In this document: positions 9,139 to 16,989 of the stretch, in pieces | Layout of the letters: every line of letters begins with the position of its first letter | How positions within the stretch are numbered: position 1 is the first letter of the stretch | NCBI GenBank assembly: GCA_049680625.1 | Contig: JBAUID010000182.1 | Coordinates: 62,001-126,000, forward strand | Direction: 5' to 3' | Origin: JAUIAI01 sp049680625 | GTDB taxonomy: Bacteria; Pseudomonadota; Gammaproteobacteria; Burkholderiales; Burkholderiaceae_E | Length of the DNA stretch: 64,000 nucleotides | Made by a program: the position numbers and the translations under genes | The notes under the pieces: generated by a model | Database searches by the model: none | Told to the model about the DNA's origin: nothing | The model's input: the letters and a program-made list of their open reading frames with translations, nothing else

Positions 9139-10722
9139 CTAGACAGACGCGTTTGGCGACTCCTGACCGTGACAGGGTAAGGTTTCCAGCATTGCACCCG
9201 GGCGGCTGGCGATCATCTGCATCAGTTCTTTCTGAATCACTGCAAAACCCGGGTCATCGAAGCGATTGATCATTTCATCCGGATCGTTAGCTAAGTCGTA
9301 GAGTTCTCCCGCCCCTGACATCTGGTCGATGGTTAGTTTTGCCATTTTGGTTCGAACCGTTCGCAACTCCAGGCTGACACCGGTGCGACTTGGATGCATA
9401 TTCCACTCGTTGTAGGCAAAGTCACGGGTCTGATCTTTTCCAGCCAGCAGAGGTATTAGAGACTGGCCTTGCATCGCATCGGGAATATCGACTTGCGCGG
9501 CTTCGAGTATGGTCGGGGCCAGATCCAGAGTAGACACGGGCTCTGATACCACCGCGCCACTGGCAATACCAGGGCCACTGGCGACTAGACCAACACGAAG
9601 CAATGATTCGTAATGAGTCGGCCCCTTTAGATACAAACCGTGATCACCCAACAGTTCACCGTGGTCACTGGTGAAAATAACTATCGTATTGTCGGCAAGG
9701 CCACTGCTTTTGAGCGTGGCGAGAATCTTACCGACGCCATCGTCAATAAACGAAATCATGCCGTAATAGTTAGCCGTCATTTCGGCAAGTTGACGATCAG
9801 TTTGCGGCGCTAGACGCGAGTACTCCTGGCGCAAGACCAGGACTTTCTCTGACTTAGGTGTTGGCATTGACTCAAGCGATGCCCGGTGCCACCACGGGCG
9901 CTTGTCGAGGTCGCGCGCATGCGTCGTGGAGATATCGACGTCATCCGCATGATAGTGGTCAGCCCAGGGCAACGGGCAATCGAATGAGTGATGCGGGTCT
10001 GGAAACGACGCCCACAGACAAAACGGCTGAGCCGCATCCTGGTTTTGCAAAAATGCCTGGGTTTGTTGAGTCACCCAGGTAGTGGAATGCCATTGCGCCG
10101 GCAACGCAGAGGTCCAGGTTTGTGCCGCCATGGGTCGTGGCCCGATTGCCTCGGACCATAAACGCCAGGCCTCACCGTGCTCACCGTGGCCCCAGAACCA
10201 CCGCTCAAAGTGATGGCCTCTTGGTGGCTCTTCGCAGGGAAGATACTTGTGCCAATGCCCGAGAATCATTAACTCGACCTCGTCAAAACCCATGTAAGGG
10301 CCAGACCAGTCGGTTGGGAAGCCGGCCGACGCGTCACGGGACTCGGGCGCGCCATAGATTGTTGCCCCCGAATGCTCGCCAAAGTGGGCTTTTCCAATAA
10401 AACCGCTTCGATATCCGGCGCTTGCCAGAGTGCGGGACCAACCACGTTCGGCTATTTGTGGATCTAAATTGACGTGGTTATCGTATGCGCCGTGAGTCAA
10501 TGGTAATAATCCGGTGAGAATTGACGCACGCGACGGCTGACAAACAACGTTGGGAGTTATTGCTGTCGAAAACCGGGTGCCGGATTGCGCTAATTTGTCC
10601 AGATTTGGAGTGTTGACCCGTCGCCTACCTTCAAAGCCAAAACAATCCGCCCGGTGCTGATCAGAGGTGATCAGCAAAATATTGGGTCGCGAAGCAGGAG
10701 ATGGACTGGCAGTCTGATTCAT
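9139..10722 (-). CDS. Sulfatase (type I, formylglycine-dependent)
   Basis: A 527-residue alkaline-phosphatase-superfamily sulfatase. The sulfatase signature CQPSRASILTG places the Cys to be converted to formylglycine at residue 61. Metal ligands D21/Q22 sit in ITSDQHRADC, and the distal site is FTSDHGELLGDHGLYLKG. Length fits choline-sulfatase or arylsulfatase relatives. There is no obvious signal peptide (the N-terminus is MNQTASPSPASRPNILLI), so it may act in the cytoplasm, as choline sulfatase does. No formylglycine-generating enzyme is seen in the window. The nearby secreted beta-helix protein raises the possibility of a sulfated-polysaccharide substrate, but this is weak context. Confidence 0.9.
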   Translation of the reverse strand: MNQTASPSPASRPNILLITSDQHRADCFGFEGRRRVNTPNLDKLAQSGTRFSTAITPNVVCQPSRASILTGLLPLTHGAYDNHVNLDPQIAERGWSRTLASAGYRSGFIGKAHFGEHSGATIYGAPESRDASAGFPTDWSGPYMGFDEVELMILGHWHKYLPCEEPPRGHHFERWFWGHGEHGEAWRLWSEAIGPRPMAAQTWTSALPAQWHSTTWVTQQTQAFLQNQDAAQPFCLWASFPDPHHSFDCPLPWADHYHADDVDISTTHARDLDKRPWWHRASLESMPTPKSEKVLVLRQEYSRLAPQTDRQLAEMTANYYGMISFIDDGVGKILATLKSSGLADNTIVIFTSDHGELLGDHGLYLKGPTHYESLLRVGLVASGPGIASGAVVSEPVSTLDLAPTILEAAQVDIPDAMQGQSLIPLLAGKDQTRDFAYNEWNMHPSRTGVSLELRTVRTKMAKLTIDQMSGAGELYDLANDPDEMINRFDDPGFAVIQKELMQMIASRPGAMLETLPCHGQESPNASV

Positions 10723-10778
10723 AAATTAACTTGCCTCTGACAACAAGGGTTTTGGTGGGTTCCGTAGTTTCGGTGGTT

Positions 10779-11630
10779 TCACTGACCCTGCGGCCGACTG
10801 GCCGGAGTCAGGGTCCAGGTATAAAAATTCATCGATCCGAAAAATACCGAATCGGCAATATCGGACTCTTGCGTATCGATCCACTCGTCCGCCTGCGCCT
10901 GACTCGCCACCCCGGCTTTCGGCAACAAGACCCGAAGTGTCGGAAACAAATCAGCGAAGTAGCGCGCGCCGCCGGCTTCGCACAACAAATTGCCCACCAG
11001 GTTGTCGACTCGAAGACCGTGGCGTTTCGCAATAACCGGCAGTTCGCGCATCACGGCCGGATTGGTAAACATGCCTTCTGTAATAGCCCTGGCCAGTTGC
11101 TGCCCTTGTGGCGGGTTTGATCCACCCAGGGTAATCGACGAAAAATCACCATCACAAATGATCACCACGCCGTCCGACTTAAGCAGGCGGGAAACTGTCG
11201 CAAATACAGCATCGACATCAGGAACATGACTGACCAGGGTGTGGGCAATAACCGCGTCGAAACTATTCTCTGGCAGCGCAATATCCCGGGCATCTCCGGC
11301 AAGGCAATTGATGATGTCAGATAAGCCATCACTGGCAACCAGGTTGCTGGCCCGTTCGATCAACCCGGGGCTCAGATCTGTCGCGACAATCTGCCCGTCA
11401 AAACCATCAGTTTTGGCCAGCAGGCGCGAAACAAGTCCGGTGCCACAACCAAGTTCCAGCACACGATTTGGTGAGCGCCTGATCAATTGAGAAAGATACT
11501 GATCAATTATCCCTTTGAAATACGGGTCCCGTCCGCGGTTCTCCAGCCGGCTGGCGACGGTCTCCAGGGTCTCGGCGTCGAGCTGATCCGTGCTGCTGTA
11601 TGGGTCTTTATTCTTGGATTTCGTGTTCAT
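10779..11630 (-). CDS. SAM-dependent class I methyltransferase
   Basis: A 283-residue methyltransferase with the class I SAM-binding fold. Motif I is VLELGCGTGLVSRLLA, followed by an acidic residue in IVATDLSPGLIERA (post I) and by FDAVIAHTLVSHV (motif II/III). The start ATG at 11630 follows a clear AGAAGGAAGC ribosome site. The C-terminal region (TWTLTPASRPQG) has no recognised specific domain. The acceptor molecule is unknown. The neighbours are the sulfatase downstream on the same strand and a divergent acyl-CoA synthetase. The gap 11631-11828 carries the divergent promoters. Confidence 0.85.
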   Translation of the reverse strand: MNTKSKNKDPYSSTDQLDAETLETVASRLENRGRDPYFKGIIDQYLSQLIRRSPNRVLELGCGTGLVSRLLAKTDGFDGQIVATDLSPGLIERASNLVASDGLSDIINCLAGDARDIALPENSFDAVIAHTLVSHVPDVDAVFATVSRLLKSDGVVIICDGDFSSITLGGSNPPQGQQLARAITEGMFTNPAVMRELPVIAKRHGLRVDNLVGNLLCEAGGARYFADLFPTLRVLLPKAGVASQAQADEWIDTQESDIADSVFFGSMNFYTWTLTPASRPQGQ

Positions 11631-11828
11631 GCTTCCTTCTGTTCATGCCTGCTTCTAGCCGCGGGTCTTTCATAGCCGAGTTATCGGAGCCGTCAGCACA
11701 CGCCTGCTGCGAGCGGTACAGTTTGGCATAGTTGCCGCAGCGCGCCGAGGCTTCGGCGAGCGATAGGCATGCGCAGTAGAATGTCTCTTGAATCATAGCC
11801 ACGTAAATTTCATCCGGACCCAAGACCT

Positions 11829-13367
11829 ATGAGTGACACCATCACCGCCTTACTGGCACCACACCAAGCCAATGCCCCGGCAATAGGCGCCCCTGACCGC
11901 CAGTGGATGAATTTCGGCGAGCTTCGGTTGCTGACCGAGACAACCCTGAAGACACTGGCCAGCCTGGGTATCGGCCCCTCAAACCGGGTAGCTATTGTGT
12001 TGCCGAACGGACCAGAAATGGCGGCGGCCTTTATGACTATTGCGTGCGGCGCGGTAACCGCACCACTCAACCCAGGCTACCGGGAGGAGGAGTACGAGTT
12101 TTACCTGAGTGATTTGAATGCCAGCGCGCTGGTTGTGGCGAACGACTACGATGGCCCAGCCCTGCCCGCTGCGGCCAAGCACGGAATTCCGGTTATTCGC
12201 CTGCACAGTCATCCTGACAAACCGGCCGGCAGCTTCACCCTGGAGGGCCAGCGCCCGGCCGCCATGGCCGCGCTGGCGCCAGCTGAATCGACTGCTGACG
12301 ACGTTGCCCTTATTCTGCACACATCGGGCACAACGTCGCGGCCCAAAATAGTGCCATTGCTGCAACGTAACCTGGCCGCCTCGGCGCGGCATATTGGCAC
12401 CACTCTGGCGCTCAGCCCGCAAGATCGCTGTCTGAATATCATGCCGTTGTTCCACATTCACGGGCTCATCGCAGCCGTGCTCAGTTCGCTATCTGCCGGT
12501 GCCTCAATCTATTGCACCCCGGGTTTTAATGCCTTGTCGTTTTTCAGCTGGCTCGATGATGCCAAGCCAACCTGGTTTACCGCTGTACCAACTATGCATC
12601 AGGCAATTCTATCCAGGGCCACACGGAATAAGGACAGTATTGCCAATGCCTCATTGCGCTTCATTCGTTCGTCATCTGCCTCCTTGCCACCACAGGTCAT
12701 GACCGCAGTTGAAGAGGCTTTTGGCGCGCCGGTTATCGAAAGCTACGGCATGACGGAAGCGACCCATCAGATGGCGTCGAACCCGTTGCCACCGGCTGAA
12801 CACAAAGCCGGGTCAGTGGGCATTGAAGCCGGGCCAAAAGTACGCATTGCGAACCAGACAGAAAACCTTATTCTTGAACAAGGGGCAACCGGTGAGGTTG
12901 TGATTTCCGGTCCGAACGTGACCCCCGGATACGAAGCCAATGAAGCGGCCAACGCCAGCGCGTTTTTTGAGGTAGGAGGCGAGCGGTGGTTTCGTACCGG
13001 AGACCAGGGGATTCTGGATGAACAAGGATATTTACGAATCACCGGCCGCCTGAAAGAAATTATCAATCGGGGTGGTGAAAAAATCAGTCCCCTTGAAGTG
13101 GACGAAATCCTGATGGATCATCCGGCCGTTCAGCAAGTGGTCACGTTTGCCATGCCACATGCCAAACTGGGTGAAGAAGTTGCCGCCGCCGTAGTCCTTC
13201 GCGACGGCCAAAGCGCTGACGAAAAATCGATTCGGGAATTTGCCTCGGAACGGCTTGCAGACTTCAAGGTGCCACGAAAAATAGTCATCATGGACGAGAT
13301 TCCGAAAGGCGCCACAGGCAAAATGCAGCGGATCGGTCTGGCCGAAAAATTAGGATTGACCGGATGA
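11829..13367 (+). CDS. AMP-dependent acyl-CoA synthetase (oxalyl-CoA synthetase-like)
   Basis: A 512-residue ANL-superfamily ligase that activates a carboxylic acid with ATP and transfers it to CoA. Core motifs are visible: the phosphate loop LHTSGTTSRPKIVPL, the A5-type SYGMTEATHQ, FRTGDQGILDEQGYL, the hinge GRLKEIINRGGEKISP, and the C-terminal catalytic Lys in PKGATGKMQR. The N-terminal sequence and shorter length resemble Pcs60/AAE3 oxalyl-CoA synthetases and related short-chain ligases, so the substrate is probably a small acid. Its stop overlaps the next start by four bases (ATGA), so it is translationally coupled to the PanE-like reductase. Confidence 0.88.
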   Translation: MSDTITALLAPHQANAPAIGAPDRQWMNFGELRLLTETTLKTLASLGIGPSNRVAIVLPNGPEMAAAFMTIACGAVTAPLNPGYREEEYEFYLSDLNASALVVANDYDGPALPAAAKHGIPVIRLHSHPDKPAGSFTLEGQRPAAMAALAPAESTADDVALILHTSGTTSRPKIVPLLQRNLAASARHIGTTLALSPQDRCLNIMPLFHIHGLIAAVLSSLSAGASIYCTPGFNALSFFSWLDDAKPTWFTAVPTMHQAILSRATRNKDSIANASLRFIRSSSASLPPQVMTAVEEAFGAPVIESYGMTEATHQMASNPLPPAEHKAGSVGIEAGPKVRIANQTENLILEQGATGEVVISGPNVTPGYEANEAANASAFFEVGGERWFRTGDQGILDEQGYLRITGRLKEIINRGGEKISPLEVDEILMDHPAVQQVVTFAMPHAKLGEEVAAAVVLRDGQSADEKSIREFASERLADFKVPRKIVIMDEIPKGATGKMQRIGLAEKLGLTG

Positions 13368-14344
13368 AAATATGCATCTACGGCGCTGGTGCCATTGGTG
13401 GTTACCTGGGTGCAAAACTTGCAATGGCAGGTGCCCAGGTCAGCCTGGTTGCACGCGGCCCCCACCTGGTAGCAATGCAAGACAAAGGCCTGACCCTGAT
13501 TGAAGAAGGTCAAAGCCACACTGTGCCGGTTACCGCCGCCCAGGATCCGGCAGCCCTGGGGCCGCAGGACTACGTCATTGTTACGCTAAAAGCGCATTCG
13601 GTTCCAATGGTGGTTGAACCGATGAAAGCCCTGCTTGGCCCGGAGACTACCGTTGTTATGGGCGTCAACGGCGTTCCGTGGTGGTACTTCTACGAACTGG
13701 ACGGCCCTTATAAAAACCGGCGTCTCCAAACTGTAGACCCCGGTGGTTTGCAATGGAACGGTATTGGGCCCGAGCGTGTTCTGGGTTGTGTGGTTTATCC
13801 CGCCGCAGAGGTACCTGAACCCGGGGTTGTGCAACACATCGAAGGCAATCGGTTTTCTCTCGGAGAACCATCGGGCGAAAAAACAGAACGTGCGCTTGCC
13901 TTGTCCAAAGCACTGAGTGCAGTTGGCTTAAAGGCGCCGGTTCGCCCAAAAATCCGCGATGAAATCTGGGTGAAACTCTGGGGTAATTTGTCCTTCAACC
14001 CGATCAGCGCGTTAACCCACGCTACTCTGGATCAATTGTGCACCTTCGATGGTACCCGCGCGGTCGCACGCGGCATGATGGTCGAAGCCCAGCATATTGC
14101 TGAAAAGCTCGGAGTGCGGTTTCCAGTTGATGTTGATAAACGAATTGATGGTGGAGCGGCTGTTGGTGCCCATAAAACATCAATGCTGCAAGACCTCGAG
14201 CGTGGCCGCCCGATGGAAATTGACGCCTTGATCACTGCGGTGCAAGAGATGGGTCAGCTAGTCGATGTGCCAACGCCAACTATTGATACCGTGCTGGCCT
14301 TGATTCGCCTACGTGCCCGAACGGCTGGCACATACGACGCCTAA
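13364..14344 (+). CDS. 2-dehydropantoate 2-reductase family (PanE/ApbA-like)
   Basis: A 326-residue NAD(P)-dependent ketopantoate reductase-like protein. The N-terminal dinucleotide-binding Gly motif is ICIYGAGAIGGYLGAKLA, and the C-terminal helical domain carries the family Lys/Asn/Ser set (WVKLWGNLSFNPISALT). Length is normal. It overlaps the acyl-CoA synthetase by four bases, which argues for a shared pathway, so it may reduce a 2-oxo acid in a catabolic route rather than serve pantothenate synthesis. No other pan gene is nearby, so I leave the symbol blank. Confidence 0.85.
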   Translation: MKICIYGAGAIGGYLGAKLAMAGAQVSLVARGPHLVAMQDKGLTLIEEGQSHTVPVTAAQDPAALGPQDYVIVTLKAHSVPMVVEPMKALLGPETTVVMGVNGVPWWYFYELDGPYKNRRLQTVDPGGLQWNGIGPERVLGCVVYPAAEVPEPGVVQHIEGNRFSLGEPSGEKTERALALSKALSAVGLKAPVRPKIRDEIWVKLWGNLSFNPISALTHATLDQLCTFDGTRAVARGMMVEAQHIAEKLGVRFPVDVDKRIDGGAAVGAHKTSMLQDLERGRPMEIDALITAVQEMGQLVDVPTPTIDTVLALIRLRARTAGTYDA

Positions 14345-14359
14345 GTTTGCGGTTAGCCC

Positions 14360-14959
14360 TTAACCGTTAGCGGCCGTCTTCACAAAAGTGCTACGCGCCT
14401 GATATTGCATCCGCTGAATGTATTCATCCTGCGTCCACCCGCATGCTGAACGCAAGTAGTCCCAGTTGCGAAACGACAGATTTGTCCACAGCAAGTCGGT
14501 AGCGACGTCCGTTTGCCAGTCATCATGCAGGTCCGCGTCGTTTGCCAGCGCGTCGATAGCAGCTGCGCAACCTTCACGCATGTCATTCATCCGTTCTGCC
14601 CAGACCGCGGCCGCATCAGGGTCGGTTTCCTGCATGGCCAGTAACGCGCGGGCAACCCCTTGTATGTGCGGCATGTAATTACCCCACGCATCAATAAACG
14701 CCGACAGCCGATCAACACCACGATTGGCGGCGCGGCTGGCTGCCAGCCGCCGATCCACCCCGTGCAACTCATCGATATACAAGGTAGTCGCCCGTAACAA
14801 ATCAGAGCGCGCGCCGAAGTGAAGATATAACGCCTGTCGGGAAATACCAGCTTCGCGGGCGATATCAGCCATCCGGACTCCAGGCCCCTGATTTGCCTCC
14901 ATTAGCTTGCGAGTAGCCACAAGAATTCGATTTCTGGTGTTTAAAGCATCACTTGACAC
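14360..14959 (-). CDS. TetR family transcriptional regulator
   Basis: A 199-residue repressor starting at the GTG at 14959, chosen because a GGAG lies nine bases upstream and longer starts would read through the operators. The N-terminal helix-turn-helix is canonical TetR (GVRMADIAREAGISRQALYLHF). The remaining all-helical domain would bind an unknown ligand. It is divergent from an NAD(P)-binding protein with three operator-like palindromes in and just upstream of its own start region, so it likely represses both itself and that gene. Confidence 0.9.
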   Translation of the reverse strand: MSSDALNTRNRILVATRKLMEANQGPGVRMADIAREAGISRQALYLHFGARSDLLRATTLYIDELHGVDRRLAASRAANRGVDRLSAFIDAWGNYMPHIQGVARALLAMQETDPDAAAVWAERMNDMREGCAAAIDALANDADLHDDWQTDVATDLLWTNLSFRNWDYLRSACGWTQDEYIQRMQYQARSTFVKTAANG

Positions 14960-15010
14960 GGCGTCAATCTCCGAATAGATTTGACACTGTGTCAATTTAC
15001 ACAGTGTCAA
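14953..15010. promoter_or_regulatory. Triple TetR operator cluster
   Basis: Three copies of the 15-base palindrome TTGACACNGTGTCAA. 14981-14995 (TTGACACTGTGTCAA) is perfect about its centre. 14996-15010 (TTTACACAGTGTCAA) abuts it with one mismatch. 14953-14967 (TTGACACGGCGTCAA) also has one mismatch and overlaps the start codon of the tetR gene. The sites lie between the divergent tetR gene and the NAD(P)-binding gene, the usual place for a TetR operator. Operator function is inferred from position and symmetry. Confidence 0.85.
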
Positions 15011-15034
15011 GTCAATCGTTTTAGGAGATCAGTA

Positions 15035-15652
15035 ATGAAAGTAATCATCTTCGGCGCAACTGGTACCGTCGGGCGGCATCTTGTCGAGCAAGCAGTTCTG
15101 GCAGGTGATGAAGTATCAGCTTTTGCGCGACGAGATAAACCAGCGAGCAATGGCGTTCACTGGATCCAGGGTGATGTGCTCAACCGGCTGGCGGTCAGTG
15201 AAGCTGTCGCTGGGCATGACGCGGTTTTCTGCGCCCTTGGCGCCGGGCGTCATGGCGGGGTGAGATCTGAAGGGACGGCAAACATTATTGCGGCAATGAA
15301 AGACAACGGCGTGCGTCGGCTGATCTGTCAGTCAACCCTTGGTGCGGGGGACAGCGACGGCAACCTGACCTTCTTCTGGAGATACTTCATGTTCGGATTC
15401 TTGCTGCGTCCGGCCTTCGCAGACCATCAGGCCCAGGAGAAACATGTTCGCAACTCAGGCCTTGAGTGGACAATTGTTCGACCCGCAGCGTTTACCGACG
15501 GCCCGTTAACCGGTCGGTATCAACACGGCTTTTCTGGAAGCAGCCCGCGCGGGCTGAGTCTGAAAATATCGCGCGCCGATGTCGCCCACTTCATGCGTCA
15601 ACAACTGGCCACCGACCGGTACCTGAACGCAACGCCGGGGTTGTCGTATTGA
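15035..15652 (+). CDS. NAD(P)H-binding protein (atypical SDR / NmrA-like)
   Basis: A 205-residue Rossmann-fold protein of the NAD(P)-binding (SDR_a5, BVR-B-like) group. The dinucleotide motif is VIIFGATGTVGRHLVEQA, and a YxxxK-type catalytic pair is absent, as in this subgroup. The mid-region QSTLGAGDSDGNL and LEWTIVRPAAFTDGP are typical. The start is fixed by AGGAG at 15023. It is the probable target of the divergent TetR regulator through the triple operator, a pattern often seen with quinone- or electrophile-response reductases. The substrate is unknown. Confidence 0.85.
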   Translation: MKVIIFGATGTVGRHLVEQAVLAGDEVSAFARRDKPASNGVHWIQGDVLNRLAVSEAVAGHDAVFCALGAGRHGGVRSEGTANIIAAMKDNGVRRLICQSTLGAGDSDGNLTFFWRYFMFGFLLRPAFADHQAQEKHVRNSGLEWTIVRPAAFTDGPLTGRYQHGFSGSSPRGLSLKISRADVAHFMRQQLATDRYLNATPGLSY

Positions 15653-15676
15653 AGTTAGTGGGGAAAATCTGTCGAA

Positions 15677-16576
15677 TCAACGAGACAAAATCTCGTTCAG
15701 TACCGGCAAAATATAGTCGCGAAATTTCCCGGGGTTTTCACTCATCGGAAAATGGCCAAGTTCTTTCATAATAGTCACCCGGGCCCCGGGAATCCGCGCT
15801 GCCGTGGCCTCGGTGTTTTCCGCCCGACACGAGTAGTCGTACTCACCGGTCAGCAAATACATCGGGCATTGCTTCGTATCGATCCGCTCGGTTAAGTCGC
15901 CATATTCGGAATCGGTGCGGAAAAAGTGCATATCACCTTCGAAGATATTCGAGCCACCCTGAGTGTAGTGCCACAAGGTTTCCTCGCGATCAGCTTGTGG
16001 GCTTTGCGGCGCCATTAAACCCGAAACCAGTGCCGCACAAAAATCTCCGCGTGCAAACTGAGGACTGCCCAGCCAGGAGTCGTCCCACCATGGTGCCGGA
16101 CGGTCAGTTGCTTCCAGACCGATCAGGGCACCAATTTGATCGCCGAACTCTGCGGCCAGTCGAAAGACAACCCGTCCACCCATCGAACAACCCATGATGA
16201 CTGGTTGCTCCAGGCTTAAGCTCTGGCAAAACGAAATAATGGCATCGACGTAATAGTCACTGGTTAATTGGTAGTCGGTATCCATCCAGCCCGGTGGTGG
16301 ATTGGACTTTCCGTGCCATGGCAGGTCAAAAGCCAGGACCCGAAAATTATCGGTAACCGCCGGGTCTGTCATCAGGTGGCGAAACTGGCTGCCGTGTGAA
16401 CCAGCGGTATGCAGACAAACCAGTGGTCTGCCCTGACCTGATTCTTCAAAATAGATGCGATTCAATTGTCCGGCGATTGGCACATGAACGTATCTGCCGG
16501 TAATTGGCTCGATAGCCCCAGCGCCGTCAATATCAGAGCGGCGCCCTAACGATGACTTGGATTCTCGAATTGTCAT
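15677..16576 (-). CDS. Alpha/beta hydrolase
   Basis: A 299-residue alpha/beta-hydrolase-fold protein. The nucleophile elbow is GCSMGGRVVF (Ser), the oxyanion region VCLHTAGSHGSQFRHL, the acid LTGEYDYSC and the His KELGHFPMSENP. It is most like the carboxylic ester or C-C bond hydrolases of bacterial catabolic operons. Its start overlaps the stop of the 138-residue gene by four bases (ATGA), so it is the last gene of the 5-oxoprolinase-like operon. It may hydrolyse an ester or amide feeding the same substrate pathway. Confidence 0.86.
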   Translation of the reverse strand: MTIRESKSSLGRRSDIDGAGAIEPITGRYVHVPIAGQLNRIYFEESGQGRPLVCLHTAGSHGSQFRHLMTDPAVTDNFRVLAFDLPWHGKSNPPPGWMDTDYQLTSDYYVDAIISFCQSLSLEQPVIMGCSMGGRVVFRLAAEFGDQIGALIGLEATDRPAPWWDDSWLGSPQFARGDFCAALVSGLMAPQSPQADREETLWHYTQGGSNIFEGDMHFFRTDSEYGDLTERIDTKQCPMYLLTGEYDYSCRAENTEATAARIPGARVTIMKELGHFPMSENPGKFRDYILPVLNEILSR

Positions 16577-16989
16577 GGTGTATCACCATCGGCGGAAAAA
16601 TCAGCAGCCAATAAAACGTCACCGTCGACTTGACGTGGAATCTGCATCAATTGTTTCAGAAAAGCCAGGTGTTCACGCAGCAATGCCTGATTACCTGAAA
16701 TTTGCAGATGAAAGTAACTCGACATTGCCAAAATATCGTGAAAACCGCGCGGAGGCATCGACTGGAAAAATTTTTGCCAGGCGCTCCGGCTTGCGCTGAA
16801 AAACAAATCGGAATGCCTCAGATGAAACGGCCCGCGTTCGATCCGCAACAATCGACCGGACTCAACAATAAAGAACCAGGGGTCGTTGTCGACTTGCCAG
16901 CAAAGCTGCAAGTTGCAGTGTCTGCCCAGGCGTAACAACTGCGCATCAGCAGCGGCTACTTCCTGCCAGCGAATCATTAGCTTGCTCAT
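16573..16989 (-). CDS. Unknown protein in the 5-oxoprolinase operon
   Basis: A 138-residue soluble protein that I do not recognise with confidence. It contains paired aromatic and acidic segments (WQVDNDPWFFIVESGRLLRI, then a helical tail HLAFLKQLMQIPRQVDGDVLLAAD), with no signal peptide or membrane segment. The size and the alternating strand pattern followed by helices recall SCP2-like lipid-binding domains, but this is only a guess. It overlaps both neighbours by four bases: its ATG overlaps the stop of the oxoprolinase fusion and its stop overlaps the hydrolase start. It is therefore a true, tightly coupled gene in this operon. Confidence 0.7.
   Translation of the reverse strand: MSKLMIRWQEVAAADAQLLRLGRHCNLQLCWQVDNDPWFFIVESGRLLRIERGPFHLRHSDLFFSASRSAWQKFFQSMPPRGFHDILAMSSYFHLQISGNQALLREHLAFLKQLMQIPRQVDGDVLLAADFSADGDTP

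Noticed and set aside
11608..11823. Possible small minus-strand gene between the methyltransferase and acyl-CoA synthetase genes
   Set aside because: No ribosome site, it overlaps the methyltransferase start, and the region is the expected place for the divergent promoters. It is Cys- and Lys-containing but unrecognised, so I left it out.
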